Shown: piece after piece, positions 51,803 to 63,160 of the stretch
Layout of the letters: every line of letters begins with the position of its first letter
Numbering within the stretch: position 1 is the stretch's first letter
Source: Lautropia sp.
GTDB taxonomy: Bacteria; Pseudomonadota; Gammaproteobacteria; Burkholderiales; Burkholderiaceae_E
DNA length: 64,000 nt
Assembly (NCBI GenBank): GCA_030532895.1
Contig: JAUNKF010000007.1
Span: 1-64,000 of the forward strand
Reading direction: 5' to 3'
Translations under genes and position numbers: made by a program
Notes under the pieces: generated by a model
What the model saw: only the letters and a program-made list of their open reading frames with translations
Databases searched by the model: none
What the model was told of the DNA's origin: nothing

Positions 51803-52309
51803 CCGGATCATTCAAAGCTTGTATAGATATCTTGCCGACGGCACAGAAACGCTTGTGGCCAGAACTCGCCAACGCCGCCAGGCTGGGTTGTACTTGTTCC
51901 CTACGGAGATTCCGATCGAGAACACGTCAAAGTCTCGTTCTTTGGTGCCATTACATTTGGAAGGGTGGGAGAACCAGATTTCACCAACGACGGAGTTTTG
52001 CGTGTAGCCTCCTTCGACGATTTGATGGCCACCAAGGTGAAAGTCGTGCTTCAGCGTGCCGAAGCCAAGGACTATCGTGATGTTGCAGCCATGATCAAAG
52101 CAGGCGTCAGCCTGTCACGCGGGCTATCATCCGCCCGCTTGTTGTACGGGCAGAACTTTCAACCAAGTGAAAGCCTGAAGGCACTGGTTTATTTTGACGA
52201 TGGTGACTTGAAAACGCTGACCGATTCCGAGAAAAAAATCCTTGTCGATACCGTCAAAGGTGTGCGAGAGCTTCCTGATGTGACACTTCAGTCCAAATCA
52301 TTATCCTGA
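51799..52309 (+). pseudogene. Internally deleted AbiEii-like nucleotidyltransferase toxin gene
   Basis: The frame from 51799 begins MTGSFKACIDILPTAQKRLW, which continues ELANAARLG, a plausible family start; it then shifts. A second frame (from about 51890) reads WVVLVPYGDSDREHVKVSFF then GAITFGRVGEPDFTNDGVLR and VASFDDLMATKVKVVLQRAE, then AKDYRDVAAMIKAG and SLKALVYFDDGDLKTLTD, the typical C-terminal half of AbiEii/AbiGii-like proteins. The nucleotidyltransferase core between (GG-x-A-L-x, D-x-D) is missing. The gene is thus a fused 5' and 3' end with a frame change, and should not be active. Confidence 0.7.
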
Positions 52310-52310
52310 A

Positions 52311-52524
52311 TGAGCGATCACGGAGCCAAGGCATGAGCGAAGCATCCCGCCAACCCGGCCCCCTGTCCATCTACGAAGCACGCGCACTGGCCGTGCTGAT
52401 CGAAACCGTGCCCGACAGCTATCCGATGTCGGTCAACGCCTTGCTGGCCGGGTGCAACCAGCGCACCAACCGTGACCCGGTTCAGGTCTACATCCTGAAA
52501 GAGACTGAACCGCCCATGCCCTAA
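52311..52524 (+). pseudogene. Truncated duplicate of the yceH 5' end
   Basis: The same leader and first 50 or so codons as yceH ([20 protein letters not shown] then [20 protein letters not shown]), with a 9-base deletion and a short unrelated tail ([14 protein letters not shown]) before a stop: 63 codons in all. It retains the upstream ribosome-binding region, so it might be translated, but lacks most of the protein. Confidence 0.85.
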
Positions 52525-52590
52525 TCGCCCGCCCAGTTACCCCAGGCGGACGATTCGTTACGGTCTCAGCTCAGTGCCCAAGCACGGGCT

Positions 52591-53862
52591 TTATGGATAC
52601 AGACCGCGCTCGGCACGGGCGCGCAGCACGCGCTCGCAGGCGATGATGTAAGCCGCGGTACGCAGCGAGACCTTCTTGTTGGCCGCCATCTGCTGGATGT
52701 CGGCAAAGGCCGAGAGCTGGATCTTTTCCAGACGCTGGTTGATCTCGTCCTCGCCCCAGAAGAAGCTGGAGAAATCCTGCACCCACTCGAAGTAGGAGAC
52801 GATCACGCCACCGGCGTTGGCGATCACGTCCGGCACCACGGTGATGCCGCGTTCGGCCAGTGCCGCATCGCCGGCTTTCGTGACCGGGCCATTGGCGCCT
52901 TCGACCACCAGACGGGCCTTCACCTTGGCGGCACGGTCGGCGTCGATCTGGCCTTCGAGAGCAGCCGGCACGAGGATGTCGCAATCCACCGTCCAGAAGT
53001 CCTCATTGTCGAGTGCTTCGGCCCCGCTGAAACCGGCGATGCCACCGTTGTCGCGCGAATACTGCTGCAGGGCAGGGATGTCGATACCGTTGGCGTTCTT
53101 CACGCTGCCGGTGTGATCCTGCACGGCCACGACCTTGGCACCCGCCTCGTGCAGCAGCTCCGCCGCCACGCTACCGACGTTACCGAAGCCCTGAACCGCC
53201 ACCTTGGCCGTGTCCAGCGGGATGTTGAGCGATTTGGCGGCTTCACGGGTGGTGAGGAAGACGCCCCGGCCCGTGGCTTTCACGCGCCCCAATGAGCCAC
53301 CCAGCTCCACCGGTTTGCCGGTGACGACGCCGGTGACGGTGCCGCCCTGGTTGGCCGAGTAGGTGTCCATCATCCAGGCCATGATCTGGCCATTGGTGTT
53401 CACGTCCGGCGCCGGAATGTCCTTCGTCGGGCCGATGATGATGCCGATCTCGCTGGTGTAGCGCCGGGTCAGCTTCTCCAGCTCGTTGGCCGAGAGCTTT
53501 TTCGGGTCGACCCGAATGCCGCCCTTGGCACCACCGTAGGGAATGTTCACCGCCGCATTCTTGATCGTCATCCACGCCGCCAGCGCCATCACTTCTTCCA
53601 GCGTCACATCCGGGTGATAACGCACGCCGCCCTTGCCGGGGCCACGGGACAGGCTGTGCTGAACCCGGTAGCCCTCGAAGTGGGCGATGCTGCCGTCATC
53701 CATCTCGATCGGGATATCGACGATCAGTGCGCGCTTCGGGGTTTTCAGCGTCTCGATCCAGCGAGCCAATGGCCCCAGGTGAGGCGTCACCTGATCCACC
53801 TGCGCGAGAAAGGTATCCCAGGGGCTGCCGGCATGGGGCGTGAGATACGACAGGTTCGACAT
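52591..53862 (-). CDS. gdhA: Glutamate dehydrogenase
   Basis: A 423-residue Glu/Leu/Phe/Val dehydrogenase interconverting glutamate and 2-oxoglutarate. The substrate-binding [30 protein letters not shown] with its Lys residues, AKGGIRVDP, catalytic [14 protein letters not shown], dinucleotide-binding [11 protein letters not shown] and [19 protein letters not shown] are intact. The shape matches short NAD-type enzymes (about 420) rather than 450-residue NADP GdhA. I chose Met 53862 ([11 protein letters not shown]), preceded by GGAGA; the 47-codon upstream extension is not family-like. Confidence 0.95.
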   Translation of the reverse strand: MSNLSYLTPHAGSPWDTFLAQVDQVTPHLGPLARWIETLKTPKRALIVDIPIEMDDGSIAHFEGYRVQHSLSRGPGKGGVRYHPDVTLEEVMALAAWMTIKNAAVNIPYGGAKGGIRVDPKKLSANELEKLTRRYTSEIGIIIGPTKDIPAPDVNTNGQIMAWMMDTYSANQGGTVTGVVTGKPVELGGSLGRVKATGRGVFLTTREAAKSLNIPLDTAKVAVQGFGNVGSVAAELLHEAGAKVVAVQDHTGSVKNANGIDIPALQQYSRDNGGIAGFSGAEALDNEDFWTVDCDILVPAALEGQIDADRAAKVKARLVVEGANGPVTKAGDAALAERGITVVPDVIANAGGVIVSYFEWVQDFSSFFWGEDEINQRLEKIQLSAFADIQQMAANKKVSLRTAAYIIACERVLRARAERGLYP

Positions 53863-54263
53863 GAAAGGTCTCCATGACAGGAATTTTTGAAGAACCTTGA
53901 TGCTACTCCTTCTTACCCGATCCGGGCGTCTTGCCCCAGCGACAGACGGTATTGATTGAACCCATGATTGCCCCCCCTTGTTCGTCCTCGCGCGGTCTCC
54001 CAAAGACCGTAGAGCGTGTTATGCACTTATTCGTCCCCGCGCTGGCCCCAACACCGTGGACTGACAAGGCGCCACGCGCGTTGGGCGCGAATCAACACAG
54101 CATGCGCCAGACACGACTGGAACAGTACTCTCGGGCATGATGAAGAAGGGCAGAGGCGAGGCCAAACTCAGAGCCAGCCGAGGCTGAGCCAGGCCACCAC
54201 ACGCTCTATAATTGCCGATTACCCTGCCTTCCTTCATCATCCGCCCCGATCGGCCCAGCCACC
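53863..54263. other. Intergenic region between gdhA and purL
   Basis: About 400 bases with no recognisable gene. It carries a dispersed repeat copy (54015-54039) and, at 54207-54212, a TATAAT hexamer 52 bases upstream of the purL start that may be its -10 element; the -35 is unclear. Confidence 0.5.
54015..54039 (+). repeat. Dispersed intergenic repeat, copy 7
   Basis: CGTGTTATGCACTTATTCG then TCCCCG and gcgctggccccaa, the best match to copy 4. Confidence 0.65.
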
Positions 54264-57200
54264 ATGAGCCACTCCTGTCAAAAGCTGCCCGGTGGGCACG
54301 CCCTCAGCGCTTTCCGTGCCCAAGCCCTGTTGCAACGCCTCCAAACCATCGACGAAGCGGTCGAGGCCGTGTCGGCCGAGTGGTTTTACCTGTTGTCGGC
54401 TGCTGAAGCCATCGGCGGCGAGCCATTGACCAAACTGCAGCTGCTGATCGATGAAGCGCCGGTCGCACAGCGGGAGGACGACAAGCGCGAGCTGTCGATC
54501 TGGGTCACGGCGCGGGCCGGCACCCAATCGCCCTGGTCTTCCAAAGCCATCGACATCCTGCATCACGCCGGCTTCGAGCAGGTCGAGCGCATCGAACGTG
54601 GCATCCGCTACCGCCTGAAACTCAAGGGGGGCCTGCTGGCTGCCAAGGCCAAAGACCTGTCGGCCGAGCGAGTGGCGGCACTGGCCGCCTGCCTGCACGA
54701 CCCGATGGTCGAGAGCTGGTTCCCCGCCGAACCGGATGCCACCGAACTCTTCAAGCCGCTGCCAGCTGTGCCGATGGGTACCGTGGCCCTGGGCAACGAC
54801 GCCCGGCAAGCGCTGACGGACGCCAACCTTCGTCTGGGTCTGGCGCTGTCGGCCGATGAAATCGACTACCTGGCTCGCGTCTACACGGGCTTGCAGCGCG
54901 ACCCCACCGATGTCGAACTGATGATGTTCGCGCAGGCCAACTCCGAGCACTGCCGGCACAAGATTTTCAACGCCGAATTCGTCATCGACGGCCAGCCACA
55001 GAGCCGATCGCTCTTTCGGATGATCCGCGACACGCACGAAGCACATCCGGGCGGCACGGCCGTGGCCTATTCGGACAATGCCGCCATTCTGGATGGCTGC
55101 ACGATCCAGTCCTGGGACGTGAACCCACGTGACACGCGCTACCACTGGTCGTCGCGCCCCATTCACCGCCTCTTGAAGGTGGAAACCCACAATCACCCGA
55201 CCGCCATCGCCCCGCACCCAGGTGCGGCCACCGGCAGCGGCGGCGAGATCCGGGACGAGGGCGCCACCGGTCGTGGCGGCTCGCCCCGCTATGGTTTGAC
55301 GGGCTTCACCGTCTCCAACCTGAACATCCCCGGTTGGCGCCAGCCCTGGGAGGCCGACGGCAGCCAGCCGCCGACCCTGGCCTCGCCGCTCTCGATCATG
55401 ATCGAGGGACCGATCGGTGCTGCCGCCTTCAACAACGAGTTTGGCCGCCCGAACCTGCTCGGCTACTTCCGCACCTTCGAGACCGAACAACAGCCTGTCG
55501 GCGACACCCACCAGGCTTGGGGCTATCACAAGCCGATCATGATCGCCGGGGGCGTCGGCTCGGTCGACCAGCAGCACGAACGCAAGCGGGGGCTGCCGCC
55601 CGGCTCACTGCTGATCCAGCTGGGCGGCCCCGGCATGCGGATCGGGCTGGGCGGGGGCGCAGCCTCCAGCATGGGCGTGGGCAGCAATGCGGCCGAGCTG
55701 GATTTCGCCTCGGTGCAGCGCGCCAACCCCGAAATGGAACGCCGGGTGCAAGAAGTGATCAACGCCTGCCGCGCGCTGGGCGACGCAAACCCGATCCTGT
55801 CGATTCACGACGTGGGCGCAGGGGGCTTGTCCAACGCCTTCCCCGAGCTGGCCCATGATGCAGGCCGGGGCGCCGACTTCAGCCTGAGCGCCGTGCCAGT
55901 GGCCGAAAGCGGCATGTCCCCCGCCGAGATCTGGTGTAACGAATCGCAGGAACGCTATGTGCTCGGCATCGCCCCGGATCAGCTCGACCTGCTGAAAGCA
56001 CTGTGCGAGCGCGAACGCTGTCCGATGGCCGTGGTCGGCACCGTGACCGAGGCCGAGCACCTGCGTCTGGCCGATGCCGACCAGCCGGCAGCCGTCGACA
56101 TCGACATGGGCGTGCTCTTCGGCAACTCGCCGAAGATGCGCCGCAACGGCATCACGGCCGACAAGCCTGAGCTGCCGGGCATGGATCTGTCGGGGCTGGC
56201 GCTCGACGACATCACCCGCCAGATCCTGCAATTGCCGGCCGTGGCCAGCAAGAGCTTCCTGATCACGATCGCCGACCGCACGGTGGGCGGTCTCAGCGTG
56301 CGCGACCCGATGGTCGGCCCCTGGCAGGTGCCGGTGGCCGATTGTGCGGTGGGCCTCTTGGATTACCGCAGCCACATGGGCGATGCGCTGTCGATGGGTG
56401 AGCGCACACCGGTCGCGGTTCAGGACTCGGCCGCCGCCTCGCGCCTCGCCATCGCCGAAGCACTCACGAACCTGCTCTCGGCCGTGCCCGATGAGCTGGG
56501 CATGACCAAGCTCTCGGCGAACTGGATGGCCAATGCCGGTGACCCGGTGCAGGATGCCGCTCTCTATGCCGCGGTCGAAGCCGCCAGCCGTCTCTGCATC
56601 GAGCTGGGCGTCAGCATCCCGGTCGGCAAGGATTCGCTCTCGATGCGTGCCCGGTGGCAGGATGAGGGAAAAACGGTGGAGGTCGGCTCACCGGTATCCC
56701 TGATCGTCACGGCCCATACCCCGGTGAGTGACGTGCGTCGCGCACTGACCCCCGAGCTGAACACCGATGGCCCGAGCAGCCTGATCCTCGTCGACCTGTC
56801 GGCCGGCCAACAGCGCCTCGGTGGCTCGGCACTCGCCCAGGTGACGGGCCGCCAGGGCGACCCGGTGCCCGACTTCGAGCATCCCGAATCGCTGATCCAC
56901 CTGCACCAGGTGATCAAGGCCGCCCAAGCGGAAGGGCTGCTACTGGCGTATCACGACCGTTCCGACGGCGGCTTGTTTGCCACCATCTGTGAGATGGCCT
57001 TTGCCGGCCACTGCGGTGTGTCGATCCAGCTCGACATGCTGACGATCGACCCCTTCACGGCCGATGCCGGCGACTACAAGATCCGTCCGGCCCAGGTGGC
57101 CGAGCTGCGCCACGACCGCGTCCTGCGCGCGCTCTTCAACGAGGAGCCGGGCGTCGTGCTGCAGGTCAGCCGTGAGAACCGCGACCGGATGATGGCACTG

Positions 57201-58313
57201 CTGCGCGAGCACGGGCTGTCGGTGCATTCGCACGTGATCGGCATGCCGAACGACCAGGACACGATCGAGATCCACAACGACGCCCGTTGCCTCTTCAGCC
57301 AGCCACGCGCCGTGCTGCAGCAGGCTTGGGCCGAAACGAGCCATCGCATCGCCAGCCTGCGTGACGACCCAAGCTGCACGGCAGAAGCGTTTGCACTGGA
57401 AGCAGCCGATGCCCGAACGCCCGCACCGCTGTCGGTTCATCTCTCCGACAGCTCCCGCGCTGCCTGGCAGACGATGCCAGCCCCCGCGCTCGGCGGCCAG
57501 CGACCCAAGGTGGCGATCCTGCGCGAGCAAGGCGTCAACAGCCAGCGGGAAATGGCCGCAGCCTTCGACCTGGCCGGTTTTGAAGCGCATGATGTGCACA
57601 TGAGCGATCTGATCGCCGGTCGGCGCCAGCTCGACGACTTCCAGGCGATGGTGGTCTGTGGCGGCTTTTCCTATGGCGACGTGCTGGGCGCCGGCGCCGG
57701 CTGGGCGCGCACGATCCTGTTTCACCCCGAGCTGGCCGACGCCTTCCAGCGCTTTTTCCACCGCGCCGACACGATGACGCTGGGCGTCTGCAACGGCTGT
57801 CAGATGCTCTCGCACCTGAAAGGGCTGATTCCGGGCGCCGAGGGCTGGCCGCGCTTCGTGCGCAACCGATCCGAGCAGTACGAAGGGCGCTTGTCCAGCG
57901 TCGAGATCCTGCCATCGCCTTCGCTCTGGTTGCAGGGCATGGCGGGCGACCGTCTACCCATCGTCGTCTCGCACGGTGAAGGGCGGGCCGACTTCCTCGC
58001 CCCCTCGGAAGCCGTTGGCCAGGTCTGCGCTGATCAGCTTCAGGCCCGCATCGCGGCAGCCAACCCGGCCATGCGCTTCGTCGATGGCGAAGGACGGCCC
58101 ACCGAGCATTACCCGCTCAACCCCAATGGCTCGCCCCAGGGCGTGACCGGCTTTGCCAGTACCGACGGCCGCGCCACGATCATGATGCCGCATCCCGAGC
58201 GCGTCTTCCGCCTGGCGCAATGGTCATGGCAGCCCCGCGAGCTGACCAGCACCGGCCTGGATCATTCCCCGTGGATGCGCCTGTGGCACAACGCGCGCGC
58301 GCAGTTCAACTGA
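54264..58313 (+). CDS. purL: Phosphoribosylformylglycinamidine synthase
   Basis: A 1349-residue large-type FGAM synthase of purine biosynthesis. It has an N-terminal PurS-like region, the linker with [22 protein letters not shown], the two ATP-grasp-like synthase halves ([68 protein letters not shown]) and a C-terminal glutaminase ([41 protein letters not shown]; nucleophile in [24 protein letters not shown]). All expected residues are seen and length is normal for proteobacteria. Start ATG 54264 fits [15 protein letters not shown]. Confidence 0.97.
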   Translation: MSHSCQKLPGGHALSAFRAQALLQRLQTIDEAVEAVSAEWFYLLSAAEAIGGEPLTKLQLLIDEAPVAQREDDKRELSIWVTARAGTQSPWSSKAIDILHHAGFEQVERIERGIRYRLKLKGGLLAAKAKDLSAERVAALAACLHDPMVESWFPAEPDATELFKPLPAVPMGTVALGNDARQALTDANLRLGLALSADEIDYLARVYTGLQRDPTDVELMMFAQANSEHCRHKIFNAEFVIDGQPQSRSLFRMIRDTHEAHPGGTAVAYSDNAAILDGCTIQSWDVNPRDTRYHWSSRPIHRLLKVETHNHPTAIAPHPGAATGSGGEIRDEGATGRGGSPRYGLTGFTVSNLNIPGWRQPWEADGSQPPTLASPLSIMIEGPIGAAAFNNEFGRPNLLGYFRTFETEQQPVGDTHQAWGYHKPIMIAGGVGSVDQQHERKRGLPPGSLLIQLGGPGMRIGLGGGAASSMGVGSNAAELDFASVQRANPEMERRVQEVINACRALGDANPILSIHDVGAGGLSNAFPELAHDAGRGADFSLSAVPVAESGMSPAEIWCNESQERYVLGIAPDQLDLLKALCERERCPMAVVGTVTEAEHLRLADADQPAAVDIDMGVLFGNSPKMRRNGITADKPELPGMDLSGLALDDITRQILQLPAVASKSFLITIADRTVGGLSVRDPMVGPWQVPVADCAVGLLDYRSHMGDALSMGERTPVAVQDSAAASRLAIAEALTNLLSAVPDELGMTKLSANWMANAGDPVQDAALYAAVEAASRLCIELGVSIPVGKDSLSMRARWQDEGKTVEVGSPVSLIVTAHTPVSDVRRALTPELNTDGPSSLILVDLSAGQQRLGGSALAQVTGRQGDPVPDFEHPESLIHLHQVIKAAQAEGLLLAYHDRSDGGLFATICEMAFAGHCGVSIQLDMLTIDPFTADAGDYKIRPAQVAELRHDRVLRALFNEEPGVVLQVSRENRDRMMALLREHGLSVHSHVIGMPNDQDTIEIHNDARCLFSQPRAVLQQAWAETSHRIASLRDDPSCTAEAFALEAADARTPAPLSVHLSDSSRAAWQTMPAPALGGQRPKVAILREQGVNSQREMAAAFDLAGFEAHDVHMSDLIAGRRQLDDFQAMVVCGGFSYGDVLGAGAGWARTILFHPELADAFQRFFHRADTMTLGVCNGCQMLSHLKGLIPGAEGWPRFVRNRSEQYEGRLSSVEILPSPSLWLQGMAGDRLPIVVSHGEGRADFLAPSEAVGQVCADQLQARIAAANPAMRFVDGEGRPTEHYPLNPNGSPQGVTGFASTDGRATIMMPHPERVFRLAQWSWQPRELTSTGLDHSPWMRLWHNARAQFN

Positions 58314-58441
58314 CCCCTTTGCGCCTGCCATGCACGTGTTTCGCCCTGAGGGAATCTGCCCCACGCCCCGCAGGGCAAACCTCTCAGGGACAACATGACA
58401 GGCCCGCAATGAATCCGAATCCCCCAAGTGAGGAGACTTTC

Positions 58442-59449
58442 ATGAAAGCACCCTGTGAACCCGTATTGCCCGGCAAGCGTCTTCGCTCGACCCTTGCCGC
58501 AAGCGGGCTTGCGCTGGCACTTGGGCTGTCGGCCCAGGTGGCCCAGGCCAAAGATCAATTCGTGACCATCGGCACGGGTGGTGTCACCGGCGTCTATTAC
58601 GCGGCGGGCGGCGCCATCTGCCGTCTGGCCAACAAGGATCGCGCCCAGCACGGCCTGCGCTGTTCGGTCGAATCCACCAGTGGCTCGGTGTTCAACGCCA
58701 CCAACCTGCGCTCGGGCGAGCTGGAGCTGGGCTTCGTGCAAAGCGACATCCATTACAACGCGATGGTCGGCCAGCAACAGTTCAAACAGGCAGGGGCCGA
58801 CACGAACCTGCGCTCGGTCTTTTCGCTGCACGCCGAACCGATCACGGTCGTCTCCTCGGCCAAATCCGGCGTGAAGCAGATGAGCGACCTGAAAGGCAAG
58901 CGTTTCAACATCGGCAACCCCGGCTCCGGCACCCAGGTGTCGGCCCTGCAGCTGATCGAAGCACTGGGCTGGACGCGTGCCAGCTTCAAGCTCGCCTCCG
59001 AGCTGAAGGCCGACGAGCATGGTGCCGCACTCTGCGATGGGAAGATCGACGGCTTTTTCTACCTGATCGGTCACCCGGCTGCCAACATCCAGGATCCGAT
59101 CGCCAGTTGCAATGCCCGCATCATCCCGATGGAAGGGCCCGTGGTCGACAAATTGGTGGCCGACAACACCTATCTGGCCAAAGCCGTCATTCCGGGCGGC
59201 ATCTACCCGAACCACCCGGATGACATCCCGACCTATGGCGTGATGGCCACGGTCATGAGCTCCGCCAAGGTACCAGCCGACAAGATCTATCACATGGTGA
59301 AGGGCGTCTTCGACAACTTCGACGAATTCAGGCGCTTTCACCCGGCCTTTGCCAACCTGAAGGCCGAAGACATGATCAAGAACGGCCTGTCCGCACCGCT
59401 GCACGAAGGCGCAGCACGTTATTACAAGGAACGCGGCTGGATCCAGTGA
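58442..59449 (+). CDS. TAXI-family TRAP solute-binding protein (orphan)
   Basis: A 335-residue periplasmic binding protein of the TAXI family. A long signal region ([22 protein letters not shown]) precedes the mature [88 protein letters not shown] is the second lobe. TGAGGAGACTTTC gives the Shine-Dalgarno and fixes the start at 58442. TAXI proteins feed TRAP permeases (often for glutamate or C4 acids), but no permease gene adjoins it. It follows purL by 128 bases. Confidence 0.9.
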   Translation: MKAPCEPVLPGKRLRSTLAASGLALALGLSAQVAQAKDQFVTIGTGGVTGVYYAAGGAICRLANKDRAQHGLRCSVESTSGSVFNATNLRSGELELGFVQSDIHYNAMVGQQQFKQAGADTNLRSVFSLHAEPITVVSSAKSGVKQMSDLKGKRFNIGNPGSGTQVSALQLIEALGWTRASFKLASELKADEHGAALCDGKIDGFFYLIGHPAANIQDPIASCNARIIPMEGPVVDKLVADNTYLAKAVIPGGIYPNHPDDIPTYGVMATVMSSAKVPADKIYHMVKGVFDNFDEFRRFHPAFANLKAEDMIKNGLSAPLHEGAARYYKERGWIQ

Positions 59450-59512
59450 TCGGTCGTCCCGACGCATGTCGTGAGCAGATGGCCCGCCCAGGCGAAGCGC
59501 CTCCGCGCGCGT

Positions 59513-60928
59513 TCAACCGCCAGCCCGTTGGCTCCAGGCACGCTGCAAGCGTCGCTTGATGAATCGGGCGGGATCCACCGCACGGGCCAGTGCTTCATCC
59601 AAGACCGGGGCCTCACCCAATGCCTCGGTCGCGATCATCTCCGCGCCTAATGCGGCATAGAGCGTGCCTCGGCCAGCCAGGGCGGTCAGCAGGTACAAGC
59701 CCGGCCGTCTCGGTATCGGCAGACGATCGTTTCTCGCCAGATCATTTGCCAACAAATCAATTTGCGCCAGATCAGGTGCCTGACCGATCATCGGCAGGTT
59801 GTCCCGACACTGCAACCGGTCGCCGACCTCACTCGGATGCCAATGCTCGGGCTGGTTCAAATAATCGGCCCATGCCGTCGGGGCCGACTCGACGGCCTGC
59901 TGCGACCTGACAGCTTCTCCCAACGGATCATCCTCGGCCCAGACACCGGTTTGCAACCAGGACTGATAGCGCTCCTCCGAGCGCAACCAGAATCGGCCAG
60001 GGCGCGTCAGCGCCAGTCCCTGCCCGCCCATGATGGGGAGCAGGGCAGGGTGGCCCGGATCCTCCGTAGGTCTGCCGGCATCGGCACGCGCCATCCACAC
60101 GCGGGCTGCACTCATCCGCAAGCGGCCATGATCGTCTTCGCGCATGCCGGCGAGCGAGAACGCCTGCTCCCGGCAGGCCAGGATCAGCAGATCGGCACTG
60201 GCCAGGCACACACCGTCCCGGTCGAACACCTGCCAACCTGTGCTCCCATTCAGAAAGGGGCTCCCATTCAGAAAGGGCGGACCGTTGCGTTCAGCAAAAG
60301 CACCGGCTCCGCGCCCATCCTCCTGCGTGTGCCCCCTCATCATGTCAGCACCGCCTGGATCAGAAGCCGCTGCCCCCAGCCTGGACGGCTGCACGCCCAG
60401 CACATCGTCAGGCCACGAGCCAGCAGCGTGGCATGCCTCGATCCTGTCAACCGTCACCCCCAACCGGCACTGCACCCCCGGTCGTGCCAGCACGGCCTCC
60501 CACCAACGGCCAGGCGAAACAGCCGCACAACCGGGAAACAGGATGCCCGCCGATGCTGCCGAAGATGGGCCAGCCCCCCCGAGCAGACAGGCCACCTCGG
60601 ACGGCACATGCTGAAGACAACGCTCGGCCCGCTCCCGTGTCATCGGCTGCACCCGTCCACACACCTCGAAAGCTGCCTGAAGATCCTGAGCCTGTCGGGC
60701 CCGCAGCGCGGCATGCCATTGCATCGCACGGATCAGGAAACGGCTGCGCAGATCGACATCCGGGGTGAGCGCCGGATGCTGGGCGATCAGGGGCAGGGTG
60801 GCGACGGCCCCGCCCAAGCGGTCTTGCCGCTCCAGCACCAGAACCTGACACCCACGGCGTGAAAAACTCTCGGCCAGCGCGCATCCAGCCAGCCCTGCAC
60901 CGATGATCAATACCCGTGCAACCTTCAT
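59513..60928 (-). CDS. FAD-dependent oxidoreductase, MnmC C-terminal-like
   Basis: A 471-residue DAO/FAD protein. It begins VARVLIIGAGLAGCALAESFSRRGCQVLVLERQDRLGGAVATLP, then HPALTPDVDLRSRFLIRAM and AGILFPGCAAVSPGRWWEAVLA, and ends with LQCRDNLPMIGQAP and YLLTALAGRGTLYAALGAEMIA, matching the FAD domain of MnmC, which oxidatively demodifies cmnm5U34 in tRNA. The N-terminal methyltransferase domain of bifunctional MnmC is absent. Around the middle, two tandem 18-base units encode LNGSPFLNGS. The start at 60928 is the family one; an ATG at 60973 is also in frame. It diverges from upp. Confidence 0.8.
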   Translation of the reverse strand: MKVARVLIIGAGLAGCALAESFSRRGCQVLVLERQDRLGGAVATLPLIAQHPALTPDVDLRSRFLIRAMQWHAALRARQAQDLQAAFEVCGRVQPMTRERAERCLQHVPSEVACLLGGAGPSSAASAGILFPGCAAVSPGRWWEAVLARPGVQCRLGVTVDRIEACHAAGSWPDDVLGVQPSRLGAAASDPGGADMMRGHTQEDGRGAGAFAERNGPPFLNGSPFLNGSTGWQVFDRDGVCLASADLLILACREQAFSLAGMREDDHGRLRMSAARVWMARADAGRPTEDPGHPALLPIMGGQGLALTRPGRFWLRSEERYQSWLQTGVWAEDDPLGEAVRSQQAVESAPTAWADYLNQPEHWHPSEVGDRLQCRDNLPMIGQAPDLAQIDLLANDLARNDRLPIPRRPGLYLLTALAGRGTLYAALGAEMIATEALGEAPVLDEALARAVDPARFIKRRLQRAWSQRAGG

Positions 60929-60990
60929 CCGCGTGGATTCCGTGCTAGATTCGTCGGGAGCGATTTTGACCATAGAGAGGCTTTCGAGTC

Positions 60991-61626
60991 ATGGACAGTG
61001 CCAAGGTGACCGTTGTCGAACATCCACTGGTACAACACAAACTGACGCTGATGCGTCGCGCTGAGACCAGCACCAACAGCTTCCGGCGTCTGCTGAGCGA
61101 GCTGAGTGCCTTGCTGGCCTATGAGGTACTGCGCGATGTGCCGATGCACGAAGTGACGATCGAAACCCCGATGGAAACGATGACCTCGCAGCTGATCGAT
61201 GGCAAGAAGCTGTGCCTGGTCTCGATTCTACGGGCAGGCAGCGGCATTCTCGACGGTTTTCTCACGGTCGTGCCGGGCGCACGTGTCGGGCACATCGGTC
61301 TGTATCGCGATCCCGAAACGCTGGAAGCCGTCGAGTATTACTTCAAGATGCCGCCCGACATGCACGAGCGCGACGTGATCCTCGTCGACCCGATGCTTGC
61401 CACCGGACACTCGGCCGTGGCGGCCGTGCAGCGCGTGAAGGAAACCAGGCCACGCTCGATCAAGTTCGTCTGCCTGTTGACGGTGCCCGAAGGCATCCGC
61501 ACCTTCCACGAGGCCCACCCTGATGTGCCGCTCTACACGGCTGCCATCGACCGGGAGCTCAACGAGCACGGCTACATCCTGCCGGGTCTCGGCGATGCCG
61601 GCGACCGAATCTTCGGCACCAAATGA
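60991..61626 (+). CDS. upp: Uracil phosphoribosyltransferase
   Basis: A 211-residue pyrimidine-salvage enzyme making UMP from uracil and [29 protein letters not shown] is the family start; the PRPP-binding [19 protein letters not shown] and the C-terminal [11 protein letters not shown] are intact. Length equals E. coli Upp (208). It is divergent from the MnmC-like gene, with a 62-base shared upstream region. Confidence 0.97.
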   Translation: MDSAKVTVVEHPLVQHKLTLMRRAETSTNSFRRLLSELSALLAYEVLRDVPMHEVTIETPMETMTSQLIDGKKLCLVSILRAGSGILDGFLTVVPGARVGHIGLYRDPETLEAVEYYFKMPPDMHERDVILVDPMLATGHSAVAAVQRVKETRPRSIKFVCLLTVPEGIRTFHEAHPDVPLYTAAIDRELNEHGYILPGLGDAGDRIFGTK

Positions 61627-61768
61627 CCCTTGGCACGTGTTCGCCCCTGACGCATGCCCGTTGAACGTGTCCCCCCAGCCTCTTGAGCAGGATCTGTTCC
61701 AGGCACGAACCCGGACATCACACGCGGCGACACACGCCCCCTTCCAACCCGACAAGACAGCAATCCCC

Positions 61769-63160
61769 ATGAGCAAAGACTTTGACCTCTTCGTGATCGG
61801 CGGCGGTTCCGGCGGCGTGCGCGCCGCACGCATCGCGGCACAGAACGGAGCACGGGTGGCCATTGCCGAATCCTTCCGTTTCGGCGGCACCTGCGTCATT
61901 CGTGGCTGCGTGCCGAAGAAGCTGATGGTCTTCGCCTCACGCTTTCGTCAAAACTTTCAGGAAGCCTCCGGCTTCGGCTGGACGGTGCCCGACGCCCACT
62001 TCGACTGGTCAAAGCTCGTCGCCGCCAAGGACAAGGAAATCACTCGGCTGGAGGGCGCTTATGCCAGCAACCTCGACAAAGCCGGTGTCACGCGCTTTGC
62101 CGAGCATGCCCGCATCGTCGGCCCGAACCGCGTCCAGCTGGCCTCCGGCAAGGACATCACCGCCACCGACATCCTGATCGCCACCGGCGGTGAACCGGCC
62201 ATGCCCGATGACCTGCCAGGCGCCGAGCTGGCCATCACCTCGAACGAGGTCTTCGACCTGCCGAGCTTCCCGAAGCGGATCGCCGTGGCCGGTGGCGGCT
62301 ACATCGGGGTCGAGTTTGCCGGCATCTTCAACGGGCTGGGCGCCGAAGTCACGCTGGTCTATCGGGGCCCCCGCATCCTGCGCGGCTTCGATACCCGCAC
62401 GGCCGACCTGCTGATGGATGCGTACCGGAAGCAGGGCATCGACATCCGGCTCAACAGCACCTTCAAACGACTCGACCGCAACGATGATGGCTCGATCACC
62501 ATCACCTACCACGACGACAGCACGCAGGTCGTCGATCAGGTACTGATGGCGCTCGGCCGCCGCCCTGCCACACAGGGGCTGGGTCTCGAATCGGTGGGCG
62601 TGGCGCTCGGCAAGCACGGCGAGATTCTTGTCGACGAATTCTCGCGCACCAACGTGCCCGGCATCTATGCCGTGGGCGATGTCACCGGCCATCTGGCACT
62701 GACCCCGGTCGCCATCCGCGAAGGCCATGCCTTTGCCGACACGCAATACGCCAAAAAGCCCTGGGTGGCCGACATGGCCTATGTGCCCACCGCCATCTTC
62801 TCCACACCCGAAATTGGCACCGTGGGACTGAGCGAGGATCAGGCCCGCGCGCGTCACCCCCTCGTGCATGTGTTCGAGACGAGCTTTCGCACGCTGAAAG
62901 CCACACTCTCGGGCACCGAAGAGCGCGTGCATCAGAAAGTGCTCGTCGATGGCACCAATGATCGCGTACTGGGCGTGCAGCTGCTCGGCCCGGACGCCGC
63001 CGAGATGATCCAGCTGATCGCCACGATGATGCGCATGGGCCTCACCAAGCGGGATCTGGATCAGACCATGCCCCTGCACCCGAGCAGCGCCGAAGAGCTG
63101 ATGACGATGCGCACGCCAAGCGCCACGCACGCCAAGCGCACCGACGAGCGTTCGTCCTGA
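61769..63160 (+). CDS. gor: Glutathione reductase
   Basis: A 463-residue pyridine-nucleotide-disulfide oxidoreductase. The FAD-binding GGGSGGVRAARIAAQNGARV, redox-active disulfide GGTCVIRGCVPKK, NADPH-binding VAGGGYIGVEFAGIF, and the C-terminal MPLHPSSAEELMTM with the catalytic His/Glu are present. It keeps glutathione reduced. I chose ATG 61769 (MSKDFDLFVIGGGSGG); the longer open frame overlaps upp and is not family-like. It lies 143 bases after upp. C-terminal residues past the motif form a short basic tail. Confidence 0.95.
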   Translation: MSKDFDLFVIGGGSGGVRAARIAAQNGARVAIAESFRFGGTCVIRGCVPKKLMVFASRFRQNFQEASGFGWTVPDAHFDWSKLVAAKDKEITRLEGAYASNLDKAGVTRFAEHARIVGPNRVQLASGKDITATDILIATGGEPAMPDDLPGAELAITSNEVFDLPSFPKRIAVAGGGYIGVEFAGIFNGLGAEVTLVYRGPRILRGFDTRTADLLMDAYRKQGIDIRLNSTFKRLDRNDDGSITITYHDDSTQVVDQVLMALGRRPATQGLGLESVGVALGKHGEILVDEFSRTNVPGIYAVGDVTGHLALTPVAIREGHAFADTQYAKKPWVADMAYVPTAIFSTPEIGTVGLSEDQARARHPLVHVFETSFRTLKATLSGTEERVHQKVLVDGTNDRVLGVQLLGPDAAEMIQLIATMMRMGLTKRDLDQTMPLHPSSAEELMTMRTPSATHAKRTDERSS

